From NCBI RefSeq assembly GCF_020148005.1, contig NZ_JAGXFD010000001.1, forward strand, positions 1,854,392 through 1,918,391: a stretch of DNA of 64,000 bases, read 5' to 3'. Shown here in pieces: positions 16,885 to 25,524 of this stretch (position 1 is its first letter; every line of letters starts with the position of its first letter). Source of the DNA: Modicisalibacter tunisiensis. GTDB taxonomy: Bacteria > Pseudomonadota > Gammaproteobacteria > Pseudomonadales > Halomonadaceae. The translations under genes and the position numbers were made by a program. The notes beneath the pieces were generated by a model. That model was not told where the DNA came from and searched no databases. It saw nothing but the letters and a program-made list of their open reading frames with translations.

Positions 16885-18402
16885 TTAGCGGTAGGTTTCC
16901 TTGTAGCGCTCGCGTAGTTGGTTCTTCTGCACCTTGCCCATGGTGTTGCGCGGCAGCTCGTCGATGAAGAACACCCGCTTGGGCTGCTTGTACTTGGCCA
17001 GTCGGCCGGCGAGCGAGGCCAGCACCTCGGCTTCCTCCAGCGCGGCGCCGGGCTGGCGCACCACCACCGCGGTGACGCCCTCGCCGAAGTCGGGATGCGG
17101 CACGCCGATCACCGCCGACTCGACCACGGTGTCGAGCTCGTCGATGATCTGCTCGACCTCCTTGGGGTAGACGTTGTAGCCGCCGGAGATCACCAGATCC
17201 TTGTCGCGGCCGACGATCTGCACGTAGCCGTGCTCCTCGATGCGCGCCAGGTCGCCGGTGACGAAGAAGCCGTCGTCGAGCAGTTCCTCGCGGGTCTTCT
17301 CGGGCATCCGCCAGTAGCCGATGAAGACGTTGGGGCCGCGCACCTCGAGCATGCCGATGTCGCCATCAGGCAGCGGCTGGTGGGACTCGCCGTCGGTGAT
17401 GCGGATCTCCACCCCCGGCAGCGGACGCCCCACGGTGCCGGCGATGCGCTCGCCATCGTAGGGGTTGGAAGTGTTCATGTTGGTCTCGGTCATGCCGTAG
17501 CGCTCGAGGATGGCATGCCCGGTGCGCTGTTCGAACTCGCGGTGGGTCTCGGCGGTCAGCGGGGCCGAGCCGGAGGTGAACAGGCGCATGTTGGCGGTCA
17601 GCTCGCGGGTCAGGCGCTCATCCTGCAGCAGCCGGGTGTAGAAGGTCGGCACGCCCATCATGGTGGTGCCCCGGGGCAGCTCGTCGATGATCGTGTCGAC
17701 ATCGAAGCGTGGCAGGAACAGCAGGCTGGCGCCGGCCATCAGGCAGACGTTGCAGGCCACGAACAGGCCGTGGGTGTGGAAGATCGGCAGGGCGTGGATC
17801 AGCCGGTCCGCCTCGGTGAAGCGCCAGGCCTCGACCAGCGAGGCGGCGTTGGAGCCGAGGTTGCGGTGGGTGAGCATGGCGCCCTTGGAGCGGCCGGTGG
17901 TCCCCGAGGTGTAGAGGATCGCCGCCAGGTCATTGTCGTCGCGGGGCTCGATGGCGTCGAAGGGGGTGGCCTTCTCGAAGGTCTCCATCAGCGTGCCGTC
18001 GCGGCCGGTGCCCAGCGAGGCGACCTGCGGGCAGCCGGTCTCCCCGGCGACGCGACGCGCGTTGTCGAGATCGGAGGGGCGGCAGACGAACAGTGCCGGC
18101 TCGGCGTCGCCCAGGAAGTAGCGGATCTCCTCGGGGGTGTAGCCGGTGTTGAGCGGCAGGTAGACGCCACCCATGCGCAGGCAGGCCAGATACAGCAGCA
18201 GCGTCTCCGGGCTCTTGTCGACCTGCACGGCGACCCGGTCGCCGGGTGCGACACCCAGCTCGCGAAGGGCGCCGGCCAGCCGGGCGGTCGTGTCGAGCGC
18301 CTCGCGGTAAGTGTAGCCGTGGCCCTCGCGGGTGGTGACGAAGTCGGCGTCCCCGCGGGCCTGCATGCGCTCGGCGAAGGTGGCGAAGAGATTGTGGTTC
18401 AT
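16885..18402 (-). CDS. matB: malonyl-CoA synthetase (malonate:CoA ligase)
   Basis: An ANL-superfamily adenylating enzyme of 505 aa that activates malonate with ATP and CoA. The P-loop is YTSGTTGRSKG (around residue 165); LPIFHTHGLFVACNV, RYGMTETNM, TGDLARI and the C-terminal PRNTMGKVQKNQLR (catalytic Lys hinge) are typical of MatB. Its ATG overlaps the decarboxylase stop in ATGA. The transporter, decarboxylase and regulator beside it fit malonate use. The enzyme family also accepts methylmalonate in some species, so specificity rests on context. Confidence 0.92.
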   Translation of the reverse strand: MNHNLFATFAERMQARGDADFVTTREGHGYTYREALDTTARLAGALRELGVAPGDRVAVQVDKSPETLLLYLACLRMGGVYLPLNTGYTPEEIRYFLGDAEPALFVCRPSDLDNARRVAGETGCPQVASLGTGRDGTLMETFEKATPFDAIEPRDDNDLAAILYTSGTTGRSKGAMLTHRNLGSNAASLVEAWRFTEADRLIHALPIFHTHGLFVACNVCLMAGASLLFLPRFDVDTIIDELPRGTTMMGVPTFYTRLLQDERLTRELTANMRLFTSGSAPLTAETHREFEQRTGHAILERYGMTETNMNTSNPYDGERIAGTVGRPLPGVEIRITDGESHQPLPDGDIGMLEVRGPNVFIGYWRMPEKTREELLDDGFFVTGDLARIEEHGYVQIVGRDKDLVISGGYNVYPKEVEQIIDELDTVVESAVIGVPHPDFGEGVTAVVVRQPGAALEEAEVLASLAGRLAKYKQPKRVFFIDELPRNTMGKVQKNQLRERYKETYR

Positions 18403-19760
18403 TTTTCGTTGTCTCCCTTGAGCAGTTTGCGGGCACGCCGGTTGAGGTCACGCACGGCGGAGGAGCAGGCGATCGTGCCGTCGGTGGTGTATTGCTCGTG
18501 ATTGCGTTCGATGTCGTCGATGACGTAGAGGTAATTGACCATCAGTCCGGCGGCCTGCTGGAGCCCCTTGTTCGAGGTGTCGCCCAGCCAGTTGATGCGG
18601 TGCAGTTCGGCGCCGTTGCCGAGGTGGAAGCGGGCCACCGGGTTGAGCGGCAGGCCGTGACGGTTCTTCTCGCGGACCAGATAGTGGGCGGCCAGCGGGC
18701 GGATGACGTCGCGCAGGGCCGCGGCGCGCTCCGGGTCGGTGTGCCAGTGATCGTCGTCGAGCTGGGCCAGGGTCTCGCGAGTCTCGTCGTCGAGCGGCGA
18801 GGCCTCGCCGCGCTGGGTGCTGTCCAGCCACTGGCGAAAGCCGGGGACCGGTGAGAGCGTGACGAAGTTGCGCAGGTTGGGCAGCTCCTGCTTGAGCTCC
18901 TGCACCACCTGCTTGATCAGGAAGTTGCCGAAGGAGATGCCGCGCAGCCCGGTCTGGCAGTTGCTGATGCCGAAGAAGGCGGCGGTGTCGGCGCCTTCGG
19001 GCTCGCCGATGTCGTGGTGGTTGCTGTCGAGGATCGGCTGGATCTGGTCCGGCAGCCCCTTGTGCAGGGCGACCTCGACGAAGATCAGCGGCTCGTCGCC
19101 GATCGCCGGGTGGAAGAAGGCGAAGCAGCGCCGGTCACGGGCGTCGAGGCGCCGGCGCAGGTCGTTCCAGTCGTGGATCTCGTGGACCGCCTCGTAGCGG
19201 ATGATGCGCTCGAGGATCGCCGCCGGAGTGTTCCAGTCGATGCGCCGGAGCATCAGGAAGCCGCGGTTGAACCAGGAGCTGAACAGGTGCTTGAAGTCGG
19301 CGTCCAGGGCGTTCAGCGGCGAGGCCTTGTCGAGCCGGGCGAGCAGGTCCTCGCGCATGCGCACCAGCTCGTGGGTGCCGCCGCTGGTCAGGTTGAGGCG
19401 GCGCAGCAGCTCCTGGCGGCTGGGTTCACAGGTGTCGAACAGGGCTTGCAGGTCGCGCTCGTCGCGGGATTCCCGGTAGGCGGCATAGGCCTGGTCGACG
19501 CGCTCGGGGTCGGCCGAGAAATCGTGGGTCAGACGCTCGAAGAAGCGCACCTTCTCGTCGGCGTCGAGGCGGGCGTAGAGCTCCAGGGCACGACTCGCCA
19601 GGGTGATGCTGGAGGCTTCGCCGTCGCTGTCGAGCAGGGCCCGGCAGGCGGCGAGCACATGCGAGTGGTCGACGGGCGTGGTGTTGCCGCTGCGCCGCCG
19701 GCGCAGGGCGTCGCGCCGGGTGATGGTACTGAACATGTCCTGCAGAAAGCTGGTGTTCAT
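18399..19760 (-). CDS. matA: malonyl-CoA decarboxylase (MatA/MCD)
   Basis: Converts malonyl-CoA to acetyl-CoA and CO2. 453 aa, cytosolic, with the helical N-terminal domain and the GNAT-like catalytic C-terminal domain. Recognisable segments: ETGREAL-type region replaced by RYEAVHEIHDWNDLRRRL, FFHPAIGDEPLIFVEVAL, FFGISNCQTGLRGISFGNFLIKQV and TLSPVPGFRQWL, with the HLGNGAELHRINW stretch near the end (catalytic His/Ser region of MCD). The start at 19760 (MNTSFLQ) has GGAGG about 10 bases upstream; the in-frame start at 19793 is less likely. It lies between dctM and matB in the malonate operon, 25 bases from dctM's stop. Confidence 0.92.
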   Translation of the reverse strand: MNTSFLQDMFSTITRRDALRRRRSGNTTPVDHSHVLAACRALLDSDGEASSITLASRALELYARLDADEKVRFFERLTHDFSADPERVDQAYAAYRESRDERDLQALFDTCEPSRQELLRRLNLTSGGTHELVRMREDLLARLDKASPLNALDADFKHLFSSWFNRGFLMLRRIDWNTPAAILERIIRYEAVHEIHDWNDLRRRLDARDRRCFAFFHPAIGDEPLIFVEVALHKGLPDQIQPILDSNHHDIGEPEGADTAAFFGISNCQTGLRGISFGNFLIKQVVQELKQELPNLRNFVTLSPVPGFRQWLDSTQRGEASPLDDETRETLAQLDDDHWHTDPERAAALRDVIRPLAAHYLVREKNRHGLPLNPVARFHLGNGAELHRINWLGDTSNKGLQQAAGLMVNYLYVIDDIERNHEQYTTDGTIACSSAVRDLNRRARKLLKGDNEK

Positions 19761-19785
19761 GGTCGCTCGTCCTCCGGGGCGGTTC

Positions 19786-21108
19786 TCAGCCAAGAATCAG
19801 GTCGGGAAGCCAGGTGGCGATCCCGGGGAAGAAGCACAGCAGCACGATGCCCAGCACCATGCACAGGGCGTAGGGCAGGCTGCCCAGCAGGATGTCCTTG
19901 AGGGCGATGTCCGGGGCGATGCCCTTGATGATGAACAGGTTCAATCCCACCGGCGGGGTGATCAGGCCGATCTCCAGGTTGATGGTGAGAATCACCGCGA
20001 ACCAGTAGGGGTCGAAGTTGGCCGAGAGGATGATCGGCATCAGGATCGGGGCAGTCATCACGATCACCGCCACCGGCGGCAGGAAGAAGCCGGCCACCAG
20101 CAAAAACAGGTTGATCACGCCCATCAGCACCCAGCGGTTGACCTCCAGGTCGGCGATGCCGCCGGCGACGGTCTGGGTGATGTACAGCGAGGAGAGTGCA
20201 TAGGCGAAGATCTCCGCCGCGGCGATGATCAGCATGATCATCACGCTCTCGCGCAGGGCGTCGCGCAGGATGACCTTCAGGGGCTTCGCCTGCCACATGC
20301 GGTAGACGACGATGGCCAGGGCCAGGCACAGGAAGGCGCCGGCGCCGGCGGCTTCGGAGGGCGTGGCCAGGCCGCCGTAGAGGGCGAACAGGATGCCCGA
20401 GACCACGATCAGGAAGGGCACCACGCGCACCAGCGCCTTGAGGTTGCCCTCGACGTTCTGCTTGACGGCGCTAGCGGCCTCGGCGACCGGATTCTGATAG
20501 CCGCCGGCCAGCTTGCAGGCGATCAGTGTCCAGGCCATGAACAGACCGGCGAGCATCAGCCCGGGCATGGCGCCGGCGATGAACAGGCGACCGATCGAGG
20601 TCTCGGTGGCGATGCCGTAGACGATCATGGTCACCGAGGGCGGAATGAGGATGCCCAGGGTGCCGCCGGCGGCGATGCAGCCGGCGGCGACGCCGTCCGG
20701 GTAGCCGCGCTTGCGCATCTCGGGGATCCCCAGCTTGCCGATGGCCGCGCTGGTGGCCGGCGAGGAGCCGGAGAGTGCGGCGAAGATCGAGCAGGCGCCG
20801 ATGTTGGAGATCGCCAAGCCGCCGGGCACGCGCCCCAGCCACAGGTCCAGCGAGCGGTACAGGTCGCGGCCGGTGGGGGAGGAGGCGACCGCCGCGCCCA
20901 TGAGGATGAACATGGGAATGGCCACGAAGCCGAACGAGGCGATGCTGCTGTAGAAAGTCTCGCCGAAGTAGGTGAGCTCGCTCATGCCGCTGCCCAGCAC
21001 CAGGGCGGCCAGCGAGACGCCGCCGAGCGCGAAGGCGATGGGGGTGCCGATGGCCATCAGGGCGAACAGGGCAACGATCACCAGAATGCCGCTAGTCACT
21101 GGATCCAT
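19786..21108 (-). CDS. TRAP transporter large permease (DctM/MatM-type)
   Basis: A 440-aa polytopic inner-membrane protein with about 12 hydrophobic helices, of the DctM family that carries substrate by sodium symport. Seen: the N-terminal MAIGTPIAFALGG motif, YSSIASFGFVAIPMFILMGAAV, SNIGACSIFAALSGSSPATSA, GYPDGVAAGCIAAGGTLGILIPPS and the C-terminal NLEIGLITPPVGLNLF, all classical. The start at 21108 (MDPVTS) overlaps the dctQ end by 17 bases. Operon membership with matA and matB marks malonate as the probable substrate, as for MatPQM systems. Confidence 0.92.
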   Translation of the reverse strand: MDPVTSGILVIVALFALMAIGTPIAFALGGVSLAALVLGSGMSELTYFGETFYSSIASFGFVAIPMFILMGAAVASSPTGRDLYRSLDLWLGRVPGGLAISNIGACSIFAALSGSSPATSAAIGKLGIPEMRKRGYPDGVAAGCIAAGGTLGILIPPSVTMIVYGIATETSIGRLFIAGAMPGLMLAGLFMAWTLIACKLAGGYQNPVAEAASAVKQNVEGNLKALVRVVPFLIVVSGILFALYGGLATPSEAAGAGAFLCLALAIVVYRMWQAKPLKVILRDALRESVMIMLIIAAAEIFAYALSSLYITQTVAGGIADLEVNRWVLMGVINLFLLVAGFFLPPVAVIVMTAPILMPIILSANFDPYWFAVILTINLEIGLITPPVGLNLFIIKGIAPDIALKDILLGSLPYALCMVLGIVLLCFFPGIATWLPDLILG

Positions 21109-21727
21109 TGTCGGAATCTCCACGCAGAATGTTCGCCACGTATTGCAGCGCAAGCAGGGTGCTGCCGATGGCAAGGGGCAGCAGTGAAGGCCATACCGGC
21201 GGGTTCCAGACCGTGCCGGTGGTCCAGCCCATCGAATAGGCCTCGATGAAGTAGTGCCAGGCGCCGTAGGTCAGCGCCGTGCAGAAGGCCAGGCCGATCA
21301 GCGAGGCGATGAACTGCATGATCTTGCGGGCGCGGCCGCCCAGGGCGTCGGGCAGCACCGTCACCGCGACGTGGCCGCCGGTCATCAGCACGTAGGGTGC
21401 GCCCAGCAGCATGGCGCCGGTGATGGCGAAGATGGTGAATTCGGTCTGCCAGGTGGTGTTGTGGCCGAGTACCGCGCGCACGAAGATCATGTGGCAGACC
21501 ACCAGCACGCCGGTGACCAGCAGGGCGCCGGCCAGCACGGCGGTGACCGACGAGAGGGTGTCCATCAGCCGAATGTAGCCGCCGACGAGCCCGCGATGCG
21601 GCCGAGCCGCACGGGTGTGTTCCGTTTCCATAGCGCACCCCGGCGTGGATGAGGAGGCTGCCTCGGGCGAGGCAGCCGGGTCGGTGATGGCGCGGCCGGG
21701 GGCCGCGCGCTGGATCGAGACGGTCAT
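21092..21727 (-). CDS. TRAP transporter small permease (DctQ/MatQ-type)
   Basis: A 211-aa DctQ-family subunit with four hydrophobic segments (GALLVTGVLVVCHMIFVR, IFAITGAMLLGAPYVL, ASLIGLAFCTALTYG, LLPLAIGSTLLALQY) and the GHVAVTVLP motif. It joins DctM and helps docking of the binding protein. An N-terminal tail of about 50 residues precedes the first helix. The GAGGCG before the ATG at 21727 supports this start; METEH at about 21631 would give the usual shorter length and cannot be excluded. 12 bases separate it from dctP. Confidence 0.88.
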   Translation of the reverse strand: MTVSIQRAAPGRAITDPAASPEAASSSTPGCAMETEHTRAARPHRGLVGGYIRLMDTLSSVTAVLAGALLVTGVLVVCHMIFVRAVLGHNTTWQTEFTIFAITGAMLLGAPYVLMTGGHVAVTVLPDALGGRARKIMQFIASLIGLAFCTALTYGAWHYFIEAYSMGWTTGTVWNPPVWPSLLPLAIGSTLLALQYVANILRGDSDNGSSD

Positions 21728-21739
21728 GGCGCGATCGCC

Positions 21740-22732
21740 TCAGTCGACGGCCAGGGCGGCGTCGATCAGGGCCTGACCATTGGGCACCTTCTCGGCGAAG
21801 GTCTTGTAGGAACTCTTCTTGGCGACGTCCAGCCAGGCCTGGTAGTCCTCGGGCGACATGGTCACGACCTTGACGCCGTTTTCCTTGTAGACATCGACCA
21901 GTTTCTTATCCAGCTCGGCGGCCTGGTCGGCGAAGTAGGATTCCGCCTTGTTGCCGGCCTCGGTCAGGGCCTTCTGCTGGGCGTCGGTGAGCTTCTCCCA
22001 GCTCTGCTCGGAGACCAGGATCGGCTCGTACATGAACCACAGGGCGTTCTTGCCCGGTGCGGTCAGGCAGGTCGACTGCTCGTAGATGCGGTAGGACACC
22101 AGCGACCCCGAGGAGGTGTTGGCGCCGTCGAGCACGCCGGTCTGCATCGCGGTGTAGATTTCCGAGGAGGGCATCGAGGTGATCGAGGCGCCGGCGGTGG
22201 CCAGCATCTCGTCGAAGGCCGGCCCGGCGGCGCGCATCGCCTGGCCCTTGACGCTGTCCGGCGAGGTGATGCAGCGCATGTCGGACACGAAGCCGCCGGC
22301 CAGCCAGGCATCCGAGATTACCCGGGCGCCGGCGTCGTTGATGACCTTCTTGATCATGTCCATGAACTTGGAGTCGTTGAGCCGCTGGGCGCGCTCGTGA
22401 CTGCGCACCAGGCCGGGCATCAGCGTGGCGGAAAATTCCGGGTGGCGGCCGCTGGCGTAGTCGAGCGGCAGGGCGGTCATGTCCAGGCGGCCGCGAACCA
22501 GGGCCGGCCACTGCTCCTTGGCGCCGAACAGCGATTCGGCCGGGTAGACCTGAACCTTGAGGTCGACGTCGGCCTTGGCCACCTCGTCGGCGATCATCTG
22601 CACCATCTTGTCGCGGACGTCCCCCTTGGGAAACTGGTGCGAGGCACGCAGCACGGTCTCCGCCGAGGCGACGCCGCTCATGGCGACACTGAGGCCGAGG
22701 GAGGCGAGGGCTAGCTTGAGGGAGGTTTTCAT
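21740..22732 (-). CDS. TRAP transporter substrate-binding protein (DctP/MatP-type)
   Basis: A 330-aa periplasmic receptor with a clear Sec signal peptide (MKTSLKLALASLGLSVAMSG, cleavage after ASA). DctP-family features: LRASHQFPKGDV, QVYPAESLFGAKEQWPALVRGRLDM, the conserved arginine region near DMRCITSPDSVKGQAMR and SSEIYTAMQTGVLDGANTS. First gene of the rightmost-to-left operon dctPQM-matA-matB. Preceded by GGAG and by the MatR-type operator region. Two cysteines (SDMRC and QSTC) could form a disulphide. The substrate is most likely malonate from context. Confidence 0.92.
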   Translation of the reverse strand: MKTSLKLALASLGLSVAMSGVASAETVLRASHQFPKGDVRDKMVQMIADEVAKADVDLKVQVYPAESLFGAKEQWPALVRGRLDMTALPLDYASGRHPEFSATLMPGLVRSHERAQRLNDSKFMDMIKKVINDAGARVISDAWLAGGFVSDMRCITSPDSVKGQAMRAAGPAFDEMLATAGASITSMPSSEIYTAMQTGVLDGANTSSGSLVSYRIYEQSTCLTAPGKNALWFMYEPILVSEQSWEKLTDAQQKALTEAGNKAESYFADQAAELDKKLVDVYKENGVKVVTMSPEDYQAWLDVAKKSSYKTFAEKVPNGQALIDAALAVD

Positions 22733-22767
22733 GGCGTCTCCGTTGCGTTTGTTTTTGTGTAATATTT

Positions 22768-22789
22768 ATCAGCGAGGCTGATGTATACT
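22768..22789. promoter_or_regulatory. candidate operator and -10 for the malonate operon / GntR regulator
   Basis: The divergent intergenic region (22733-22886) is AT-rich and holds a perfect inverted repeat ATCAGC-GAG-GCTGAT (22768-22782) directly followed by GTATAC (22783-22788). GTATAC-centred palindromes are typical of GntR/FCD operators, and the described MatR site in rhizobia is of that type. TATACT (22784-22789) could also be the -10 of the rightward regulator promoter, which would put repressor and polymerase on the same bases. No strong -35 was found. Confidence 0.5.
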
Positions 22790-22886
22790 TTAATAGGTCT
22801 TGAGGATACTCGGTGTCAAACCGGGGTCATTAGACCTTGGTGGCAATGCTCGGCGGACCCGGCATGCGTGGCAGAAGGGGGCGAAC

Positions 22887-23561
22887 GTGAACGGCGACAA
22901 GCGATCGAATGCCCAGCGGCTGAAGGAGTCGCTGGAGAACGACATCATCAACGGGCGTCTGGCGCCGGGGGAGCGGCTCGACCCCGAGGCGCTGGGCAAG
23001 CTCTATCAGGTCTCGCGCACGCCGGTGCGCGAGGCGATCCAGCAGCTGGTGGCCAGCGGCCTGGTCACGGTGTCGCCCAAGAAGGGCACCTTCGTCGCCA
23101 AGGTGGGCATCGAGCAGCTGATCGAGATGTTCGAGGTGATGGCCGAACTGGAAGGGATGTGCGGTCGTCTGGCGGCGCGGCGCATCACCCCGGCCGAGCT
23201 CGCGGTGCTGCACGCGGCGATCGAGCGCTGCGAGGCGGCCGCCCGCACCGGCAATTCCGACGAGTACTACTACGAGAACGAGGCCTTTCATCACGGCATC
23301 TACGCGGCCAGCCACAACGGCTTCCTGGCCCGCGAGGCGCATCAGCTCAAGCAGCGCCTCAAGCCCTACCGGCGCCTGCAGCTGCAGGTGCGCCACCGGC
23401 TGGCGACCTCGCTGGCCGAGCATCGCGAGATCGTCGCCGCGATCGAGGCCGGGGACGCCGAACGGGCCGAGCAGACGCTGCGCAAGCACGTGCTGATCCA
23501 GGGCGAGCGCTTCAGCGACTTCGTGGCCAGCGTCAAGGCGCTGCAGACGGGCACCGGCTGA
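22887..23561 (+). CDS. GntR/FCD-family regulator of malonate genes (MatR-like)
   Basis: A 224-aa regulator with an N-terminal winged HTH (LENDIINGRLAPGERLDPEAL; VSRTPVREAIQQLVASGLV) and an FCD ligand domain whose metal-site histidines are plausible at EAFHHGIY, VRHRLATSLAEHREI and the LRKHV end. GTG at 22887 is chosen because AAGGGGG lies just before it; an in-frame ATG at 22800 would overlap the operator. Divergent from dctPQM-matAB, 154 bases apart, the usual arrangement for local repressors released by the substrate or its CoA ester. Confidence 0.88.
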   Translation: MNGDKRSNAQRLKESLENDIINGRLAPGERLDPEALGKLYQVSRTPVREAIQQLVASGLVTVSPKKGTFVAKVGIEQLIEMFEVMAELEGMCGRLAARRITPAELAVLHAAIERCEAAARTGNSDEYYYENEAFHHGIYAASHNGFLAREAHQLKQRLKPYRRLQLQVRHRLATSLAEHREIVAAIEAGDAERAEQTLRKHVLIQGERFSDFVASVKALQTGTG

Positions 23562-23717
23562 AGACCGCCGACGGGGGACTCGACTTTGGGCGAGGGGCCG
23601 TTGCCGTAGGAATCCGCCGCTGGCTAAGCTGGAATGCACGCCGGCCCCGTCGGCTCATCATAACGACAATTCGCCGTCTCGCCGCTGCGCCGGCGACGGC
23701 ACTCAGGAGCCCCCTTC

Positions 23718-25217
23718 ATGCCCGTTCGTGACATTGCCCTGTATATCGATGGTCAGTCCGTGCCCTCGCAGTCCGGCGAGTGGCGCGAGGTGCTCAATCC
23801 GGCGACCCAGGAAGTGGTTGCCCGGGTACCGTTCGCCACGCTCGAGGAAGTCGATCGCGCGGTGGCCAGCGCACGGGATGCCTTCACCACCTGGCGCAAG
23901 GTGCCGCTGGCCCGGCGCATGCGCATCATGCTCGCCTTCCAGGCGCTGATTCGCGAGCATACCGCGGAACTCGCCGCACTGATCACCGAGGAGCACGGCA
24001 AGACGTTGCCCGATGCCAAGGGCGAGGTGGGGCGCGGGCTGGAGGTGGTCGAGCATGCCTGCTCGATCACCAGCCTGCAGCTCGGCGAGATCGCCGAGAA
24101 CGTCGCCAGCGACGTCAATGTCTATTCGCTGCACCAGCCGCTGGGCGTCGGGGCCGGCATCACGGCGTTCAACTTCCCGATCATGCTGCCGTGCTTCATG
24201 TTCCCGTTGGCCATCGCTACCGGCAACACCTTCGTGCTCAAGCCCTCCGAGCAGGATCCGTCGTCGACCATGCGCCTGGTCGAGCTGGCCCACGAGGCCG
24301 GGGTGCCGCCCGGGGTGCTCAACGTGGTCCACGGCGGGCCCGAGGTCGCCAACCGGCTGTGTGACCACCCGGACATCAAGGCGCTGTCGTTCATCGGCTC
24401 GACCCGGGTCGGCACGCACATCTACGAGCGCGCCGGGGCCGCCGGCAAGCGCGTGCAGTCGATGATGGGTGCCAAGAACCATTGCGTGGTGATGCCCGAC
24501 GCCAACCGCAGCCAGGCGATCAACAACGTGCTGGGCTCGGCCTTCGGCGCCGCCGGCCAGCGCTGCATGGCCAATTCGGTGCTGGTGCTGGTCGGCGAGG
24601 CCCGCGACTGGCTCGACGAGATCGTCGAGCGCGCCGGGCAGCTCAAGGTCGGGCCCGGTACCCAGGAGGACGCCGATCTGGGGCCGCTGGTCTCGCCGGC
24701 GGCGCGGGAGCGGGTGCTCGGCCTGATCGGCCAGGGCGAGGCCGAGGGCGCGACGCTGCGTCTCGACGGCCGAGGCCTGACGGTCGACGGCTATCCCGAC
24801 GGCAACTTCGTCGGCCCGACGATCTTCAGCGACGTCTCCGCCGGGATGACCATCTATCGCGAGGAGGTCTTCGGCCCGGTGCTGTGCGTGGTGAGCGTCG
24901 AGACCCTCGATGACGCCATCGCCTTCATCAACGCCAACCCCAACGGCAACGGCACGGCGATCTTCACCAATTCCGGCTGGGTGGCGCGGCGCTTCGAGGC
25001 CGACATCGACGTGGGGCAGGTGGGTATCAACGTGCCGATCCCGGTGCCGGTGGCCTACTTCAGCTTTACCGGCTCGCGGGCCTCGAAGCTCGGCGACCTG
25101 GGGCCCAACGGCAAGCAGGCGATCCAGTTCTGGACCCAGACCAAGACCGTCACCGCACGCTGGTTCGAGCCGGAGAACATCTCCAGCGGCGTCAACAGCA
25201 CGATCTCGATGGGTTGA
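23718..25217 (+). CDS. mmsA: CoA-acylating methylmalonate/malonate-semialdehyde dehydrogenase
   Basis: A 499-aa aldehyde dehydrogenase of the MmsA class, converting malonate semialdehyde to acetyl-CoA (or methylmalonate semialdehyde to propionyl-CoA) with NAD and CoA. Seen: FNFPIMLPCFMFPLAIATGN, FIGSTRVGTHIYERA, MGAKNHCVVMPD and the catalytic GQRCMA with Cys283. The MmsA-type Arg residues of VQSMMGAK and the missing general-base Glu of ordinary ALDHs fit the class. It follows matR by 156 bases on the same strand; placement suggests a role near malonate, beta-alanine or propionate catabolism. Ends at a strong hairpin. Confidence 0.93.
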   Translation: MPVRDIALYIDGQSVPSQSGEWREVLNPATQEVVARVPFATLEEVDRAVASARDAFTTWRKVPLARRMRIMLAFQALIREHTAELAALITEEHGKTLPDAKGEVGRGLEVVEHACSITSLQLGEIAENVASDVNVYSLHQPLGVGAGITAFNFPIMLPCFMFPLAIATGNTFVLKPSEQDPSSTMRLVELAHEAGVPPGVLNVVHGGPEVANRLCDHPDIKALSFIGSTRVGTHIYERAGAAGKRVQSMMGAKNHCVVMPDANRSQAINNVLGSAFGAAGQRCMANSVLVLVGEARDWLDEIVERAGQLKVGPGTQEDADLGPLVSPAARERVLGLIGQGEAEGATLRLDGRGLTVDGYPDGNFVGPTIFSDVSAGMTIYREEVFGPVLCVVSVETLDDAIAFINANPNGNGTAIFTNSGWVARRFEADIDVGQVGINVPIPVPVAYFSFTGSRASKLGDLGPNGKQAIQFWTQTKTVTARWFEPENISSGVNSTISMG

Positions 25218-25240
25218 TCACCCCCGCTCGGTGACACTAC

Positions 25241-25266
25241 GGCCCCGCTTCGAGAGAAGCGGGGCC
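25241..25266 (+). terminator. hairpin downstream of mmsA
   Basis: A perfect 11-base inverted repeat GGCCCCGCTTC / GAAGCGGGGCC around a GAGA loop, 24 bases after the mmsA stop. It is followed by GTGTGTATTTC rather than a clean T-run. Confidence 0.6.
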
Positions 25267-25361
25267 GTGTGTATTTCGGGTGCCTATTTCTGTAACGACT
25301 GGCTCCCCCGTGATTCGTCTCGATGTGATCTCTCGGCAGTTGGTTCATCCGGAGCCTGGCC

Positions 25362-25431
25362 GTGGGAGCGACTTCAGTCGCGATGAACCCACCGTCAGGC
25401 CGCCGCTGTCGAGGATGAATCCTCTCCCACA
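25362..25431. repeat. REP-like inverted pair (BIME-type)
   Basis: Two copies of a GTGGGAG-headed palindromic unit face each other. The left is GTGGGAGCGACTTCAGTCGC (25362-25381), with its own GCGACTtcAGTCGC hairpin. The right, read on the other strand, is TGTGGGAGAGGATTCATCCTC (25411-25431), with a GAGGATtcATCCTC hairpin. This is the layout of REP elements known from Pseudomonas and relatives and mobilised by TnpA-REP (RAYT) transposases. No transposase gene is in the window. Confidence 0.65.
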
Positions 25432-25524
25432 AGCCCCTTCAGTAACCGCACTGTTTCCGCAGGCCTCCCGCGGTGGCCCTTTGCTGTTACCCTGGGGACA
25501 TCGACAGGGCGGGGAAGTGATACC

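Noticed and set aside
19603-21249. Plus-strand frame rich in His, Gln and Asp opposite mcd and dctM
   Set aside because: Composition is that of an antisense frame of membrane-protein codons; dctM on the other strand is certain.
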